Source: Neckera pumila
Taxonomy: Eukaryota > Streptophyta > Bryopsida > Hypnales > Neckeraceae
Assembly (NCBI GenBank): GCA_963969595.1
Contig: OZ018415.1
Coordinates: forward strand, 4,216,001 to 4,280,000
DNA: 64,000 nucleotides
Direction: 5' to 3'
Part shown: piece by piece, positions 23,862-34,560 of the stretch
Layout of the letters: the number at the start of each line of letters is the position of its first letter
How positions within the stretch are numbered: the stretch's first letter is position 1
Notes under the pieces: generated by a model
What the model was told of the DNA's origin: nothing
What the model saw: only the letters and a program-made list of their open reading frames with translations
The model's database searches: none
Position numbers and translations under genes: made by a program

Positions 23862-25568
23862 AAAAATGGAAAAACTACAGTCCTAGCTGGTCAAATTTTG
23901 GCCAATAGGGACTTTGATTATTCCAAAAAAATTGTTTTTTTTTAAAAAGAAGAAGAAGAAAATTCAACAAGTAACATCACTACTAGTTCAACTTGGTGGT
24001 CTTTTTGAGGCCCCATTATTCTTGTAATGTATGACAAAGCATTTGCTTAAATTCAATACTAAAGGTAATATAGTGTTATTAATAGGTGTTTCTAACTTCC
24101 TATGACCTCAACTTAAGAATTTGTATTATATTCATACACTAAAAATTCTTGAACCAATTGCATTCACTTTTGCTTTCATTTGCTAACATTGTGATATTAT
24201 ATGATATTTTCCATGAATTGTGTTCAGAATTGTTGGCTTGAAAAGGAATATATGTTTTAAGTGCGTATAACTTACTTGTTGAATTTTCAACCTTTAACAA
24301 TTGTACAACATTTTGCTTCCTTTTTTATTTATGAAGAGCTTTCTACCTTATTGATTAATGTTATGATGGAGGGATGGATGGTGATGCCTTGATGGGGTTG
24401 CTTCCTAGAGGTATAAATGCGGCTTAAATTTTGCTTATGGATGATATAGATTTATATCATTTTCTATATTTTTTAACTCACAATCCAAAAAGTGGTTTCC
24501 TTATGATCAAATTTGCCTAAATTTCAATGTTGACATTTTGAACATTGTCCAAGAAGCATCTATTTAATCTTTTGATTTTGTTGGGCACACAAGCTTTGGA
24601 AATACACTATAGTCTAGGGAGTTTTTAATGGAACTTGGCGGGCTTCCACTTCTATTTGAGTTCATTTTTTTTATTTTTTTATTTTTAACTAGGTTTAGCC
24701 TATTTATGTCTCTTTTGGTTGATCAATAACCTCTTAATTATTTTAAATTTAATTGAAAATTTGGTTTGGTGGAAATCTAATTTTTAGTATTTTAGATCAG
24801 AATTTTTGGGGGTACTTTTGAGGATTTAGCCTTCAAAAAATGCTAGGATGCTAAGTTTATTGTTGACTTCTAATGCTCAAAGATCCTCGGCTAAATTTGA
24901 ACCAAGTCCAAACCCCGCCATCCTGTTTCCAAGGATTTAGCCTTAAAAAAATTCAGGATCCCAAGTTTGGGGGGCTACACATTTTTGGAGTCTAGTTAGT
25001 ACATCAAAGAGATATAAGAGATCAAAATTTGGTACATGAATCTTCCCCCAAAACTTCACTACAACTATCATCCGAACTTGAAGTCAAAAATCTCTTTGAA
25101 TCAGAGTAGAGATATTTAAACTTGTCACCATTTTTCTAAAGAAAAATTGCATCTTTCATGGCTAGGGGTAGTAAATTTCCTTACCGTGGTGATCGTTCAT
25201 ATGTTAATTTCCAACTTTTTAAAACTATATTTAGCCCATTTTTTCATTCCCTAATACAAGTTATGTTAAATATCTATAAGATTAGGTTAAGATTAGTTCC
25301 CAAGGCGGTTGATTTCCCCAAACTATGTTCTTACCTTGCTAATAAGTTTTCACCAAGTCCAGCATTTTGTAGCAAGTCGCTGAGCCTAGAACAAACCAGG
25401 TACGCCACACGGATGAAATGCAAATATTTAACCGCTAAGAGCATGCCCTGCCGATTCGGCCGTTTTGAAATTAATTTTAAATTGCAGAATCGGCAATAGT
25501 TGTTGGTTCTTGCATTGGGATGGATTATGGTACAAGAACTTCTTAAAAACTTCTTGGGATCGTCAGGA
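23862..25568. other. AT-rich spacer, no gene recognised
   Basis: A duplicated phrase (GGATTTAGCCTTMAAAAAAT..AGGAT) occurs near 24820 and 24935. A 113-codon open frame at 25158-25499 has no recognised domain and is left uncalled. Confidence 0.4.
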
Positions 25569-25716
25569 AGCCTGCTCTTAACGTTAGAGAACGCATTGGT
25601 GCAGGCACATTCTGCATTGGATCTCGCCCAAGAGCTCATCCTACCAGGCTCGCCCTCAGGCTCGCTCCAGTGCAGAATGCGCTTGCACCGGTGCGTTCTC
25701 TAGTGCGTAAAGGGCT
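25569..25716. mobile_element. Hairpin MITE of about 148 bp
   Basis: The two halves are imperfect complements: AGCC...TAGAGAACGCATTGG then GCAGGCACATTCTGCATTGG on the left, and the inverse, ending TGCGTTCTCTAGTGCG...GGCT, on the right. The unit is GC-richer than its surroundings. Only about 45 bases in the middle are unpaired. The superfamily is unknown because no clear target duplication was seen. Confidence 0.65.
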
Positions 25717-25800
25717 CAACCTCTGCTATGACCAAGGTCGGTAGTCACCAGAATTACTTTGATTATTGAACCAATATTTAGCAGGGTTTTTTTGGAGGGA

Positions 25801-25988
25801 CTGTAGATCTACAGTAAAGCCCTGCATGCCCTCCCACCAAAACTGAATTTTGGGAGGGAGCTGGGGGTCATAACCTTCAGTAGCTCTACAATGATGGTGT
25901 GGTATATTCCACACCCCAACAATGCTTCATCAGTAGTTACTGATGAATTAGACAGGTGGAGGATATAGAGGCACACCATCACTGTAGA
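25801..25988. repeat. Cluster of palindromes and hairpins
   Basis: Visible structures are CTGTAGATCTACAG (25801-25814, perfect); CCCTCCCA..TGGGAGGG arms at 25828-25858; an outer pair CTACAATGATGGTGTG (25886-25901) with CACACCATCACTGTAG (25973-25988); and inside it GGTGTGG..CCACACC (25896-25915) and TTCATCAGTA/TACTGATGAA (25926-25947). Together they could form a branched fold. Its origin is unknown. Confidence 0.7.
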
Positions 25989-26092
25989 ACCAAGGCAACA
26001 CCAACACATGCCACTGAATGTTATGGTAGTGGCTTAGAGGGCTCACAAGGTGGCAATAAACTACCAGAAAAAAACACCCTGTAGATTACATA

Positions 26093-26195
26093 CATAAAAA
26101 AGTGAAATTAGGTTGCCCCACACTAATTTCTCATATCTAACACTTTCAAACATGGTGAACTATAGTCTGGGGCAACCTAATTTCACTATTTTGTG
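26093..26195. mobile_element. 103-bp hairpin MITE with TA flanks
   Basis: Arms of about 28 bases are complementary with two mismatches; the inner 20 (AGTGAAATTAGGTTGCCCCA and its complement) match exactly. They enclose about 47 bases. TA dinucleotides lie at both borders (26091-26092, 26196-26197), as for Tc1/mariner or pogo-type insertions. Confidence 0.7.
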
Positions 26196-26256
26196 TAGGT
26201 GCATTCTTTCAGTTGTTTCTACAGTGGACCGGCATGACTGAAATCCTCTGTCAACT

Positions 26257-26373
26257 TTGGTGTGTCGTTGTTGCGTCTTTGTTTGTCCCAGGCCGCTTGC
26301 GGCTGGGTCTTCGAGCTTATTTTTTCTTGCAGTAAAGGGAACCTTTATTTGTGTCAAAAAAAAAAAAAAAAAA
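26257..26373 (+). mobile_element. 5'-truncated LINE 3' end with poly(A)
   Basis: About 100 bases ending CCTTTATTTGTGTC run into roughly 20 adenines. They are bracketed by near-identical direct repeats AAATCCTCTGTCAACT (26241-26256) and AAATCCTCCGTCAACT (26374-26389). A target duplication of about 16 bases, a poly(A) tail and severe 5' truncation are the signature of target-primed reverse transcription. A SINE with the same tail is the alternative. Confidence 0.75.
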
Positions 26374-26389
26374 AAATCCTCCGTCAACT

Positions 26390-27036
26390 ATGATCTCTCT
26401 GCCTCAGCGTCCTTTGATAACGGTTAAGGGCTAAATAAGTACTTTCCAGTACAGTAGTTTATTGCCCCCTCCTCCCCCAAAAAAAATTAAAAAAAATTAA
26501 AAAAATTGAAAAAAATTGAAAAAGTTATAGAAAGTAGTGTGCCCGTCGTGTTTGCCAATTGGGAAGCAGCCATTTGCCGGCACGTCCTCACTGTCCCTCC
26601 CTCCTGGTGTGTGGCAGGGGCTGAACTGAACAGACTCACATGAACATGGCTTGGCTTTCCAGGACCTCACCCTCTGCTCGGGGGTCTGGCAAGGCAGACT
26701 TTAAAGTTAACTTTTACCTTTAAACCCTGAGACTCACTGCGGGCGAAGTGACAGAGAGAAGGCCCCTTTTTGCCTTTTGCCTTTCCACATTGGTTGGTCC
26801 GCCAGGCCTGTGGGAACTGAAAAATCTGAGTTTCGGTTCTGAAAAGTGGAGAAACAAAAAAAACAAAATAAACGGACGGACGGAAGGACGGAAGGACGGA
26901 CGGACTGACGACAGAATTGGAAGGGCCAGGAGGAGGGAGACAGGACTTGCAGGAGACACTCAAGCTGAATGATTTGAGTGGGAGTAGGCTCATCACCGTT
27001 CCAATGTATGGGGAGAAGTGGAGAACCGACCTTTCA
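26390..27036. other. Mixed-composition spacer with simple repeats
   Basis: It contains an A/T-rich (AAAAAAATT)n stretch near 26470-26525 and a GGAC/GGAA tetranucleotide run at about 26873-26910. GC content is higher than the surroundings, but no protein was recognised. Confidence 0.5.
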
Positions 27037-27175
27037 GGGCCTCTTCACATTGTGGCCGTCCAAGTTGAGAGGCCGTGGGACTTTGCAATATGATTGGTAG
27101 AACCGACGGACCCTGCAATATGATTGGTGGAAACGACGGACTCTTGACTTGGACGGCCGTAGTGTGAAGAGGCCC
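27037..27175. mobile_element. Tourist-like (PIF/Harbinger) hairpin MITE
   Basis: Ends GGGCCTCTTCACA and TGTGAAGAGGCCC are perfect inverted repeats and continue as imperfect arms through GGCCGTCCAAG. TCA lies on both sides (27034-27036, 27176-27178). GGGCCT ends and a three-base duplication fit Tourist elements, although TCA is unusual compared with TTA/TAA. Inside are two copies of GCAATATGATTGGTRGAA. Confidence 0.75.
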
Positions 27176-27598
27176 TCAGTATAGGGCAATGCCCGAGGAG
27201 GAGGGGATTGCGGGAAAAAAAGTGTTGACAAGGAGGGTGGAGCTTGATGAGGAGGCGCTTTTTTTCCGGCAATCCCCGACGACGAAGGCGTTGTCCGACG
27301 TAAATCACGAGCAGGAAAGGATGAGAAACTGAGGATGAGAGAGTTGGAACCGGATGAAGAACCCGTAATGCTCGATTACGCAGTTTTATCCAAGTAATCG
27401 TGGATTGCAGTCGAGGACCACCCCGCAAAATGAACGGGAGGAATCCTAGGAGTGGTTTACGTTCAGGAGGGAGTTCTGTTCCCCTAAAATTTTAGGGAGA
27501 GCGAGGACCTGAGATGCAGATGGAGGTACAGAAGCATCACCGTACCAACCTTTTTCTATAACTTGTATATGTAAAATTTAAAGAGATATGTAAATTAA

Positions 27599-28928
27599 CC
27601 CCTAAAGGACCAACATGCATTTTTTGGCCGTATAGAAATTTTGGGCAGATATGCGTTCCATATTTGAGGCTGAAACTTTAATAGAAGGTGGGGACGAGGA
27701 ATATCTTCATGCTTTCCAAGTTTCATGACATTTTGAAATACGAGTCAAAAGTTGTGACCTAATATGTTATTTTTTTTCATAACTGGGCAATTTGGGCAGA
27801 TCAAGAAAAATCATTTTTTCCAGAATTAAAAAAAAAAAAAATTGATTCTCTACATTTATATATACTTAAAAAGCTTTCAATCATTCCATTTCAATCAATG
27901 AGTCAAAGTTATGAAGGTTTTTGGTTTGCGGGCAGTTATGGATTGTCTACTCTAAGAAAAACTTTAAAGTCGTTTGTTTAATTCAATTTTCGATATTTTT
28001 GGAAAAAAAATCCTAGGATGTAGATTGATTATTACAACATTACAACTGTTGAAATTGGCATTTTAAAATTCCATAATTAAATTTTTAACAATTTAATATT
28101 TTGAATCATTTTCTACTTCTTTCTACTTACTATTTTTTCCTATATGTTGTACAATTCTATACCTTAAATTTGGCTGTTTGTTTGTTTGTTTGTTTTGTTT
28201 GTTTGTTTTGTTTGTTAGGTTGAGATCTCCTGGACCGTGCATCCCACAGTCACGTGCTTGGTACCATTGGAAAGGGCTCGGCGAGGAGGGGTGCACGGGT
28301 TTGGTTTCGTGGCGTTTGGAGCGGTGGTGCAAAAGTTATTGAATTTCAAAGTATTTATTGATTAAAAAATTAGAAAATTACTTTTACTTTGATTTTGGTG
28401 GCGTTCTTGCTATTGGGAGTGGAACCGGGAGTGGAACTGGGAGTGGATGAAAATTGGGCCAACGGCACAGGGCTACTGGGAGTGGAACCGAGAATAGAAC
28501 TGGGAGTAGAATTGGAAATAGAACCAGGAGTGGAACCGGGAGTAGATGAAAATTGGGCCAACGGCACAGGGCCACACTAGTTCCAAATGATGTGAAATTT
28601 TTCAGGCATATAGACAACTTATTTAGGAAACTGAATTCAAAGAAGCACCACTTTATTGGCATTTTTCATTGAAAAGTGAGCTTGCAAAGTGCAGCTGCCC
28701 GATTTTTCACAGGATTGAAAAAATGGTTTTCAAGACTTTGAATGCTTATATCTTATGATCCACACAGTGGAATTTTCTGAAATTTTTACCACATGTTTTC
28801 AAAATATACTACAAGATCCTATGGTTACATGTGTTAAAAATTATTTTTTTCCAAAAATTTGGTAGTTGTATTAGAAATGGCAGTTTTGGAACGTTTTTGG
28901 TGATTACATAGTCATGAAACTTTAGGGG
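27599..28928 (+). mobile_element. TTAA-type MITE, family B, carrying a Helitron-like insertion
   Basis: Left end CCCCTAAAGGACC follows TTAA (27595-27598). Right end ACTTTAGGGG precedes TTAA (28929-28932). A tandem copy of the flanking sequence at 28943-28992 lacks the element and keeps one TTAA, which confirms both ends. The body aligns with 49912-50960. The extra 425 bases at 28156-28580 are a later insertion. Confidence 0.85.
28156..28580 (+). mobile_element. Non-autonomous Helitron-like element, copy 1
   Basis: It starts TCTATACCTTAAAT and ends GGCCACACTAG, i.e. 5' TC and 3' CTAG (CTRR) with no terminal inverted repeats. The sister element at 49912-50960 shows the uninterrupted site (ACAATTCCAAATG). 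A (TTTG)n tract follows the 5' end, and a roughly 12-base minisatellite (GGAGTGGAACCG type) fills 28415-28555. GGCC words near the 3' end could form only a short hairpin. The copy at 60453-60810 has the same ends. Confidence 0.6.
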
Positions 28929-29189
28929 TTAAACTCTCACTGAATCTTCTATAACCTGTATTTGTAAAATTTAAAGAGATATGTAAATTAAACTCTCACC
29001 AAATCCTATATCCAGAGACTCACTCATATAGAGAACTTGCGAGATCTCATCTGTATAAAGTCAAGGTTGATTGCTTTGAGACTTCAAGTTTAGGGATACA
29101 TAACAGACTAGTGGAGATGCTCTTATTATTAACGTATAGGCACGGTAGGGAATTTCAAAAGCATGGAGTCATATGCGGTACAAAGTGGG

Positions 29190-29513
29190 ATCCACAAAGC
29201 AGTTTTATTTATTTATTATTCTTTATGAATTGCCAAAGCGTTGATATTGAATGTTATAGTAGTGCTCCCAATTTCAACATTCAACTACATATTGGATAGG
29301 AAAAGATCACATTATTTAGCACATATCACATACTATCCATAATTTAGTTTTCATCCACAATTTGGCGATTTCATTCAATTTTTTTTTTTTAGAAAATGAA
29401 GTTTTCTAGCAATTTTGTGGCCTTTTCTGTACTATTTTGTTCTATAGGCTTGGTGCATGGTCCATTATTTTAGTGCAAAATGACAACAAATTGCTCCTCA
29501 AAAAAAACCTTGG
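29190..29513. mobile_element. Second copy of the cyclin-intron MITE
   Basis: The interior (AATGTTATAGTAGTGCTCC, then ATTGGATAGG, CACATTATTTAGCACATATCA, GGCGATTTCATTCAA) aligns with 15960-16150. The right end AAAAAAAACCTTGGC is a mutated form of the terminus of that element. The left end is unclear. Confidence 0.55.
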
Positions 29514-29855
29514 CACAAAGTGAATTTATCCTTGAGGAAACTAACACAAGAATTTTTTTTCATTTTACCACCCGTGATAAAAATTTGGAAATTTTGAATT
29601 CATCATAAGTTTGGAACCAAAGGCCCTAAATTAGGATGGATAGGTGAATAACATAGTGAATTTAATGTGGCACGAAATTGAAGTGGTCATATTGTACAAA
29701 GTAAATTCATCTTTGGGAAAAATGTAAGAAATTTTTTATTTGTCACCCACGATAAAAATTTGGAAATTTTGAATTCATCATATTTGGAACCAGAGGCCCT
29801 TAATTAGGATGGAGAGGTGAATAATGTAGTGAACTAACGCGGCAAAATAGGGGAC
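29514..29855. repeat. About 175-bp tandem duplication
   Basis: Two units (about 29514-29688 and 29689-29855) share AAAGTRAATTYATC, GATAAAAATTTGGAAATTTTG, TTTGGAACC.AAGGCCC and AATTAGGATGGA.AGGTGAATAA. Non-coding. Confidence 0.8.
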
Positions 29856-30025
29856 AATTTGTTTTTACAATTACCCAGTAAAACACATAATTCTCCTTGT
29901 AGGGTCCACTTTATATGAATACTTTAACGTCTTGCATTAGTTATAGGCTAGCTAATTTTTTTTGACAATTGTCTGAAAGAAATGAAAGATAGCAAAGGCA
30001 CTTTCATCGTTGAAAAGATGTTTAA

Positions 30026-30603
30026 CCCCTAAAGTCCCATTGTCCCTACGGGGGACAAAATGGATTTTGGGCAGGTTCCTATGAGCTCAATTTTTAATGA
30101 AACTTTCTGAAACTTTCCCATAAGATAGAAAAACTTAGTAGCTTTTGGGGAATGTAATTTTTATTTCAATCGGTGCCCGGGAGCAAAAGTTATGCCCAAA
30201 TAAGCTCAAAACAGGGGAGAAGGGGCAGCAAAAAAATTTTGCAAAAAATTTAATTTAATTTTTTTAATTTTTTTTCCTTATAGATTATATTTTTGCCTAT
30301 TTGGGAAGCTTTGATTCATTTCATTTGGACTTTTTATGAGAAAGTTATGGACAATCTTGTTTTTCGGGCAATGAGAGCATCTTCTTGAAAAAACCTTTTT
30401 CTTTCACTTTGAATGCTGATATCTTTCAATCCGTACGGTCAAACATCACAAAATTTTTACTACATGATCTGTAAAAAGTGTAGTATAAGATCCTACGGTT
30501 ATTTTCTAAAAATAAATAATTTTTCTCATCTTTTAGATGAACGCAACAAAAGTAGCAGTTTTGAGTGATTTTTGACAAAAAAATGGCCTTGGGACTTTAG
30601 GGG
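30026..30603 (+). mobile_element. TTAA-type MITE, family A, short form
   Basis: CCCCTAAAGTCCC at the left and GGGACTTTAGGGG at the right form a perfect 13-base inverted repeat. They lie between TTAA at 30022-30025 and 30604-30607. At 578 bp and well preserved, it is close to the copy at 58676-59258. Compared with the roughly 912-bp copies, a block is missing in the right half. Confidence 0.9.
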
Positions 30604-30607
30604 TTAA

Positions 30608-33290
30608 GGAGAGAGGGGGCAGTAGCAGATCGAGTGGGGTAGATTCTTAACTATTAGGTAGGCCCTATTCCTATATATATACTTTATAGAGATTGGTGAC
30701 GATTCAGTTGGGGATATACTAAGTTAGGAGGTCCATAAAGTGACTAGACTCTTAAAGCATTATCTATAAGAGATGTACATATTGCTTTCTTTAATTTACT
30801 AGTAGCATTTGCTTGTGTACCAATAATGAACATATCAAGAATGGGCGCTTTAGGGCATAATGTAATTCTAACTTTAGAATTCATAACTAATTTTACAAAG
30901 TTCCAAAAACCATAAAAAAAAACTTGGATCAAATGCCAAATTCGTTTACCTTTTAAGAAAAATTTACAAAATAATGTTTCAAGAAGTGAAATTGTTCAAA
31001 AGTGCAAGTAGTTAATGCACTTTCTGATAGTAAATGCTCTTTTTATGGACCTCCTACTTTAAACCTATATGGTCATTCATTTTCTTTAAAATTGGAAGGA
31101 CATTTGCACAATGGTTTTCATTACAAGGTGCATCCCCTCCTCCAAAATCTAAAATTGATGTTGCAATGAATGAAGAAAACTACATTGAATTCCAAAAAAA
31201 CAAAATTTTGTGGTGAAACGAATTTTCAAGGTGATAGAGTTCCCCTCATTCTTCCTATTTCAACTAATTAGTTGATGTAAATTCAATTTCTAAATGTTTG
31301 AATAAAAATGAATACAGCTTTATGTATATTATTGAGTAGTATTTCAAAGTATATATGAAGAAATCAAAAGCAAGATCAAAGGATATCAATTATGAATAGA
31401 GAAGTATAGATATTGACTCATTTGTTTCAATTTCTTCTTCAATAGACATTTCCTGCATGAACTCCAACATTATTTTTAGGATGAACCAAAAATATTACTA
31501 CAAATTTTTGTCTTTAAACCAAAAAGGGATCAGAAGACATTTTGTATCAACAAAAGCCACTTCTACAATGAATTTGATGAAGCTTGAAGGTGCCGTTATT
31601 TGAAGAGCAAGTTTGGACTAAAATAGACTGTAATTTAAGTAATATTAATAAAATCCCCAAAATAAGTTTGGATAAAGAATATAAACACTAAAATTATTGT
31701 GCCCATAGTTAATCTTACCTTCAATGAACCTCTAAAAAGAATTGCAAACAAATGGATTCCTTGATTCATAGTGAATTGCGAACAATTCAATCATCATTTT
31801 AGTTATTAAAGAGGCTAGAAGATATGGTATGCAAGTAGTTTTCAATGCCATTAATTATATTTGAATGAACTCTTTAATTGGACTGTTGTATAGTCTTTTG
31901 AGCTTTCACTATTGTGTAAATATGCAAATGTTGAATTAATCACTATACAATGCCAAATGCAATGTCGTGTGCAATGTTTTGAGGACCAATTTTTGTTTGT
32001 ATAATATTATTTGCAAAAAATTGTTGTTAAAGAATTAGATGTCTTATCAAAATCATGTCATGAAATTTTGGAAATTATGAGTATACAAAAGTAGGAATGA
32101 AATTTGAAAATTCAAAGTAGAGCAGTTAATTTTAAACAAATACTTCTGCATAGATACCAAACTTGTGATATGCCTTCTTTACAAATAAAAGGTACTATTT
32201 TTTAGAAAACAAATAATATTTTTAGCGTACAATTTTTCCAAAATATAGTATACTTGATTGGCCAAGTACAAAAATTCCAAATGTGTGTTTATATATGAAC
32301 TTGAGAAAGTTTTTTTTTTTGTGGTTTAGAGATGAAATTACAAGTGACCTCTAAATCATAACTTTCTTAGATTTATTCATAATGATCTGAAATGCAATGA
32401 TCTTTTGTAGAAAAAGTGAAAACAATTCATATCAAATACAAAATATTCTAATTTTTTTGAAAATTTCACCATAATATTCAAGTTTATACTATATAGAAGA
32501 ATTTTTTTAGTGTGAGCAAAATCTCCATATCGTAGCTATAGAAATCAGTCTTGCCATTATATTAACTACATGTTATTAGTTGCGGTCACACTACCACTAC
32601 CACAAGATGGGGCATTTTAAGTGAGTTTTAAGTAAAGTCCTAGTATTAAGATTATAAGTAATGACCTTTAAAAAGATTTTCAATAAAATTATATTTAAAA
32701 ATATATAAATTTCTAATAAAATTATATTGAAAATCTCTTTAATCCCACAGAGCTCAAGCGCTCACTTTTTGGTCAGTGCCTGATTTTAGACAGCACTTGC
32801 GTGTGGAAAACAAATCTTTTCAAATTTTTTTCAATTGCAACTTATGTATATTTGTTGATTTTTATGCCATTATATTGATGTGAAAGTTGTGCACAGATCT
32901 ATTGTAAAATTAATGTTGAAGCTTTAAACTTTGATGGTCTAATAATTGCCTTGGTAGAGGTACTTTGGCTATAAAGTATAATGAAGGTGAAGCACCTTGT
33001 GCTTGAGGAAGTGATTTGTGTTGTAACTTTTTATAGATTATTGCATAAGTTAACTTATATGATTGTTATATTAAGTCTCATCAAATTGAATATTCAACTT
33101 CTAAACCCTAGCAATCAAACCATTATTACTATACTTCAAAATAATCTATCACTCCTACAAGCTATGGTTGGTAGTTTTTTAAGAGAATAGTTACAATCAT
33201 TAGTTGAGCGACCATGTACATTCTTTATCAAGAGATCAATGGGAAGTCTACATTGCAAGAAATTGTTCGTTGTATCCTTGATTTGTTGAC
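30608..33290. other. AT-rich spacer, no gene recognised
   Basis: A long stretch of very AT-rich DNA with only short chance frames. No terminal repeats or known domains were seen. Confidence 0.4.
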
Positions 33291-33359
33291 AATGTGAAAC
33301 AAGAGATACTTATGCTCTTCTTAGAATTTGTTGCTAGAAGAGGAGGTGATGTACCGGAC

Positions 33360-33720
33360 ATTCAAAGACTTATCAAATACATTAATAGTCCTCTAGTACC
33401 TTGCAAAATCTTTTGTAGTAATCTAGAATCTTTCCTAGACTTCCATATGACTTTGGAGACTTTTAGAGACTTCCATAGTCTTCTAGAAGCTTTCTTAAGG
33501 TCTCTAACTACTAGTATAAGTAGGAAGCAAGACAAGGGAGTGAAGGGACTCCTTAGTCTTGCCAATACAAGTTTTGGAGTATTCTTTAATGTAACCTGGT
33601 CTTATATCTTGTCTAGTTATCATTCAAGTTCAGCTCTCATTTCTTCAATATTTTCATAATTCTTATTGTGTAATTTGTGTATGTTTAACAAATGAATCTA
33701 CACATTCAAAAATATGATAA
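33360..33720 (+). mobile_element. Possible LTR fragment with heat-shock-element motif
   Basis: A run of TCTAGA/CTAGAATCTTTC words includes a perfect three-unit heat shock element, TTCTAGAAGCTTTC (33481-33494). It is followed within about 30 bases by a TATA-like ACTAGTATAAGTAGG. This order resembles plant retrotransposon LTR promoters, but neither TG/CA ends nor a partner LTR were found. The 121-codon open frame across it has no recognised domain. Confidence 0.25.
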
Positions 33721-34269
33721 TTTTGGATGACTACCTTGGTGATAAGGTCGCAACCTTAACCATGAAAAGACCAAGGGTTTGTCCAAAATTTCCAAAATTG
33801 TGAAGATATAATATAAAATGCAACTTAGAACAATATTTTAAGAATGATTCCACTACTAGAAGATCCGGCGTCTAATTCAATAGTATTTCAACAGTTCTTT
33901 ATCTACATGGTCGGTTGATTAGGACCACTAGATTCGGTCGGATTTAACAAAAGTTTGCTTGTATGTGCCACATGGACCTGGGCTTTCGAAGACGCTGCCA
34001 GGTGTGTTTCCACCTTGTACAACATTTAATGACACAATGGTAAACACTACTGTCTCATTTTAGCTTTGTCAACAAAAGAAAAGCGATTCACTTTCCCCGA
34101 AAGTGTGCGCAGGTGGCTTATTTACAGGAACAGTTCTCGACTTTGGTAGTTATTTTTACCATTTCCATGAGTACAATCAAAATTACTAGAGCTTCTATGT
34201 AAATTTGGATAGCCCTTTATTTAAAAATAAACCAATTAGTCATTACATGAGATTCGGGGGTCTTAGAAG

Positions 34270-34560
34270 ACTGTGAGTTCCCCTGCTGCTTGCTACGTTC
34301 CCGCAGTCTGGGAACGCGCAGCAGCAGCTGGCTGACGTGGTCGAGCGACTGCCACATCAGTTTTTAAAAAAAAAAAATTTTTTTTTTTTTTTTTTTTTTT
34401 TGCTTAAAATGATATTTTGGTAAGAAATTTTTTTTTTTTTTTTTTTTTTAAAAAAATTCTGACACACCCGTACCGGCGTTCACTAGATCTGGGCAGATCA
34501 GGGAACAGGCCTGAAACGGCCCTCCGCGACCCCCAAATATCATCTAATGGCTTAACAATT
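34270..34560. repeat. Dispersed repeat with CTGAAACGGCCCTCCG module, copy 2
   Basis: Partner of 2840-3090. The GCTGACGTGGTCGAG block, long A and T runs, TTGCTTAAAATGATATTTTGG, and then GGGAACAGGCCTGAAACGGC at 34501 occur in the same order. The A/T runs are low complexity. Confidence 0.6.

Noticed and set aside
25158..25499. 113-codon open frame
   Set aside because: No known domain, AT-rich surroundings and no splice or promoter context.
33294..33659. 121-codon open frame
   Set aside because: It overlaps the LTR-like promoter motifs and the peptide resembles nothing recognised.
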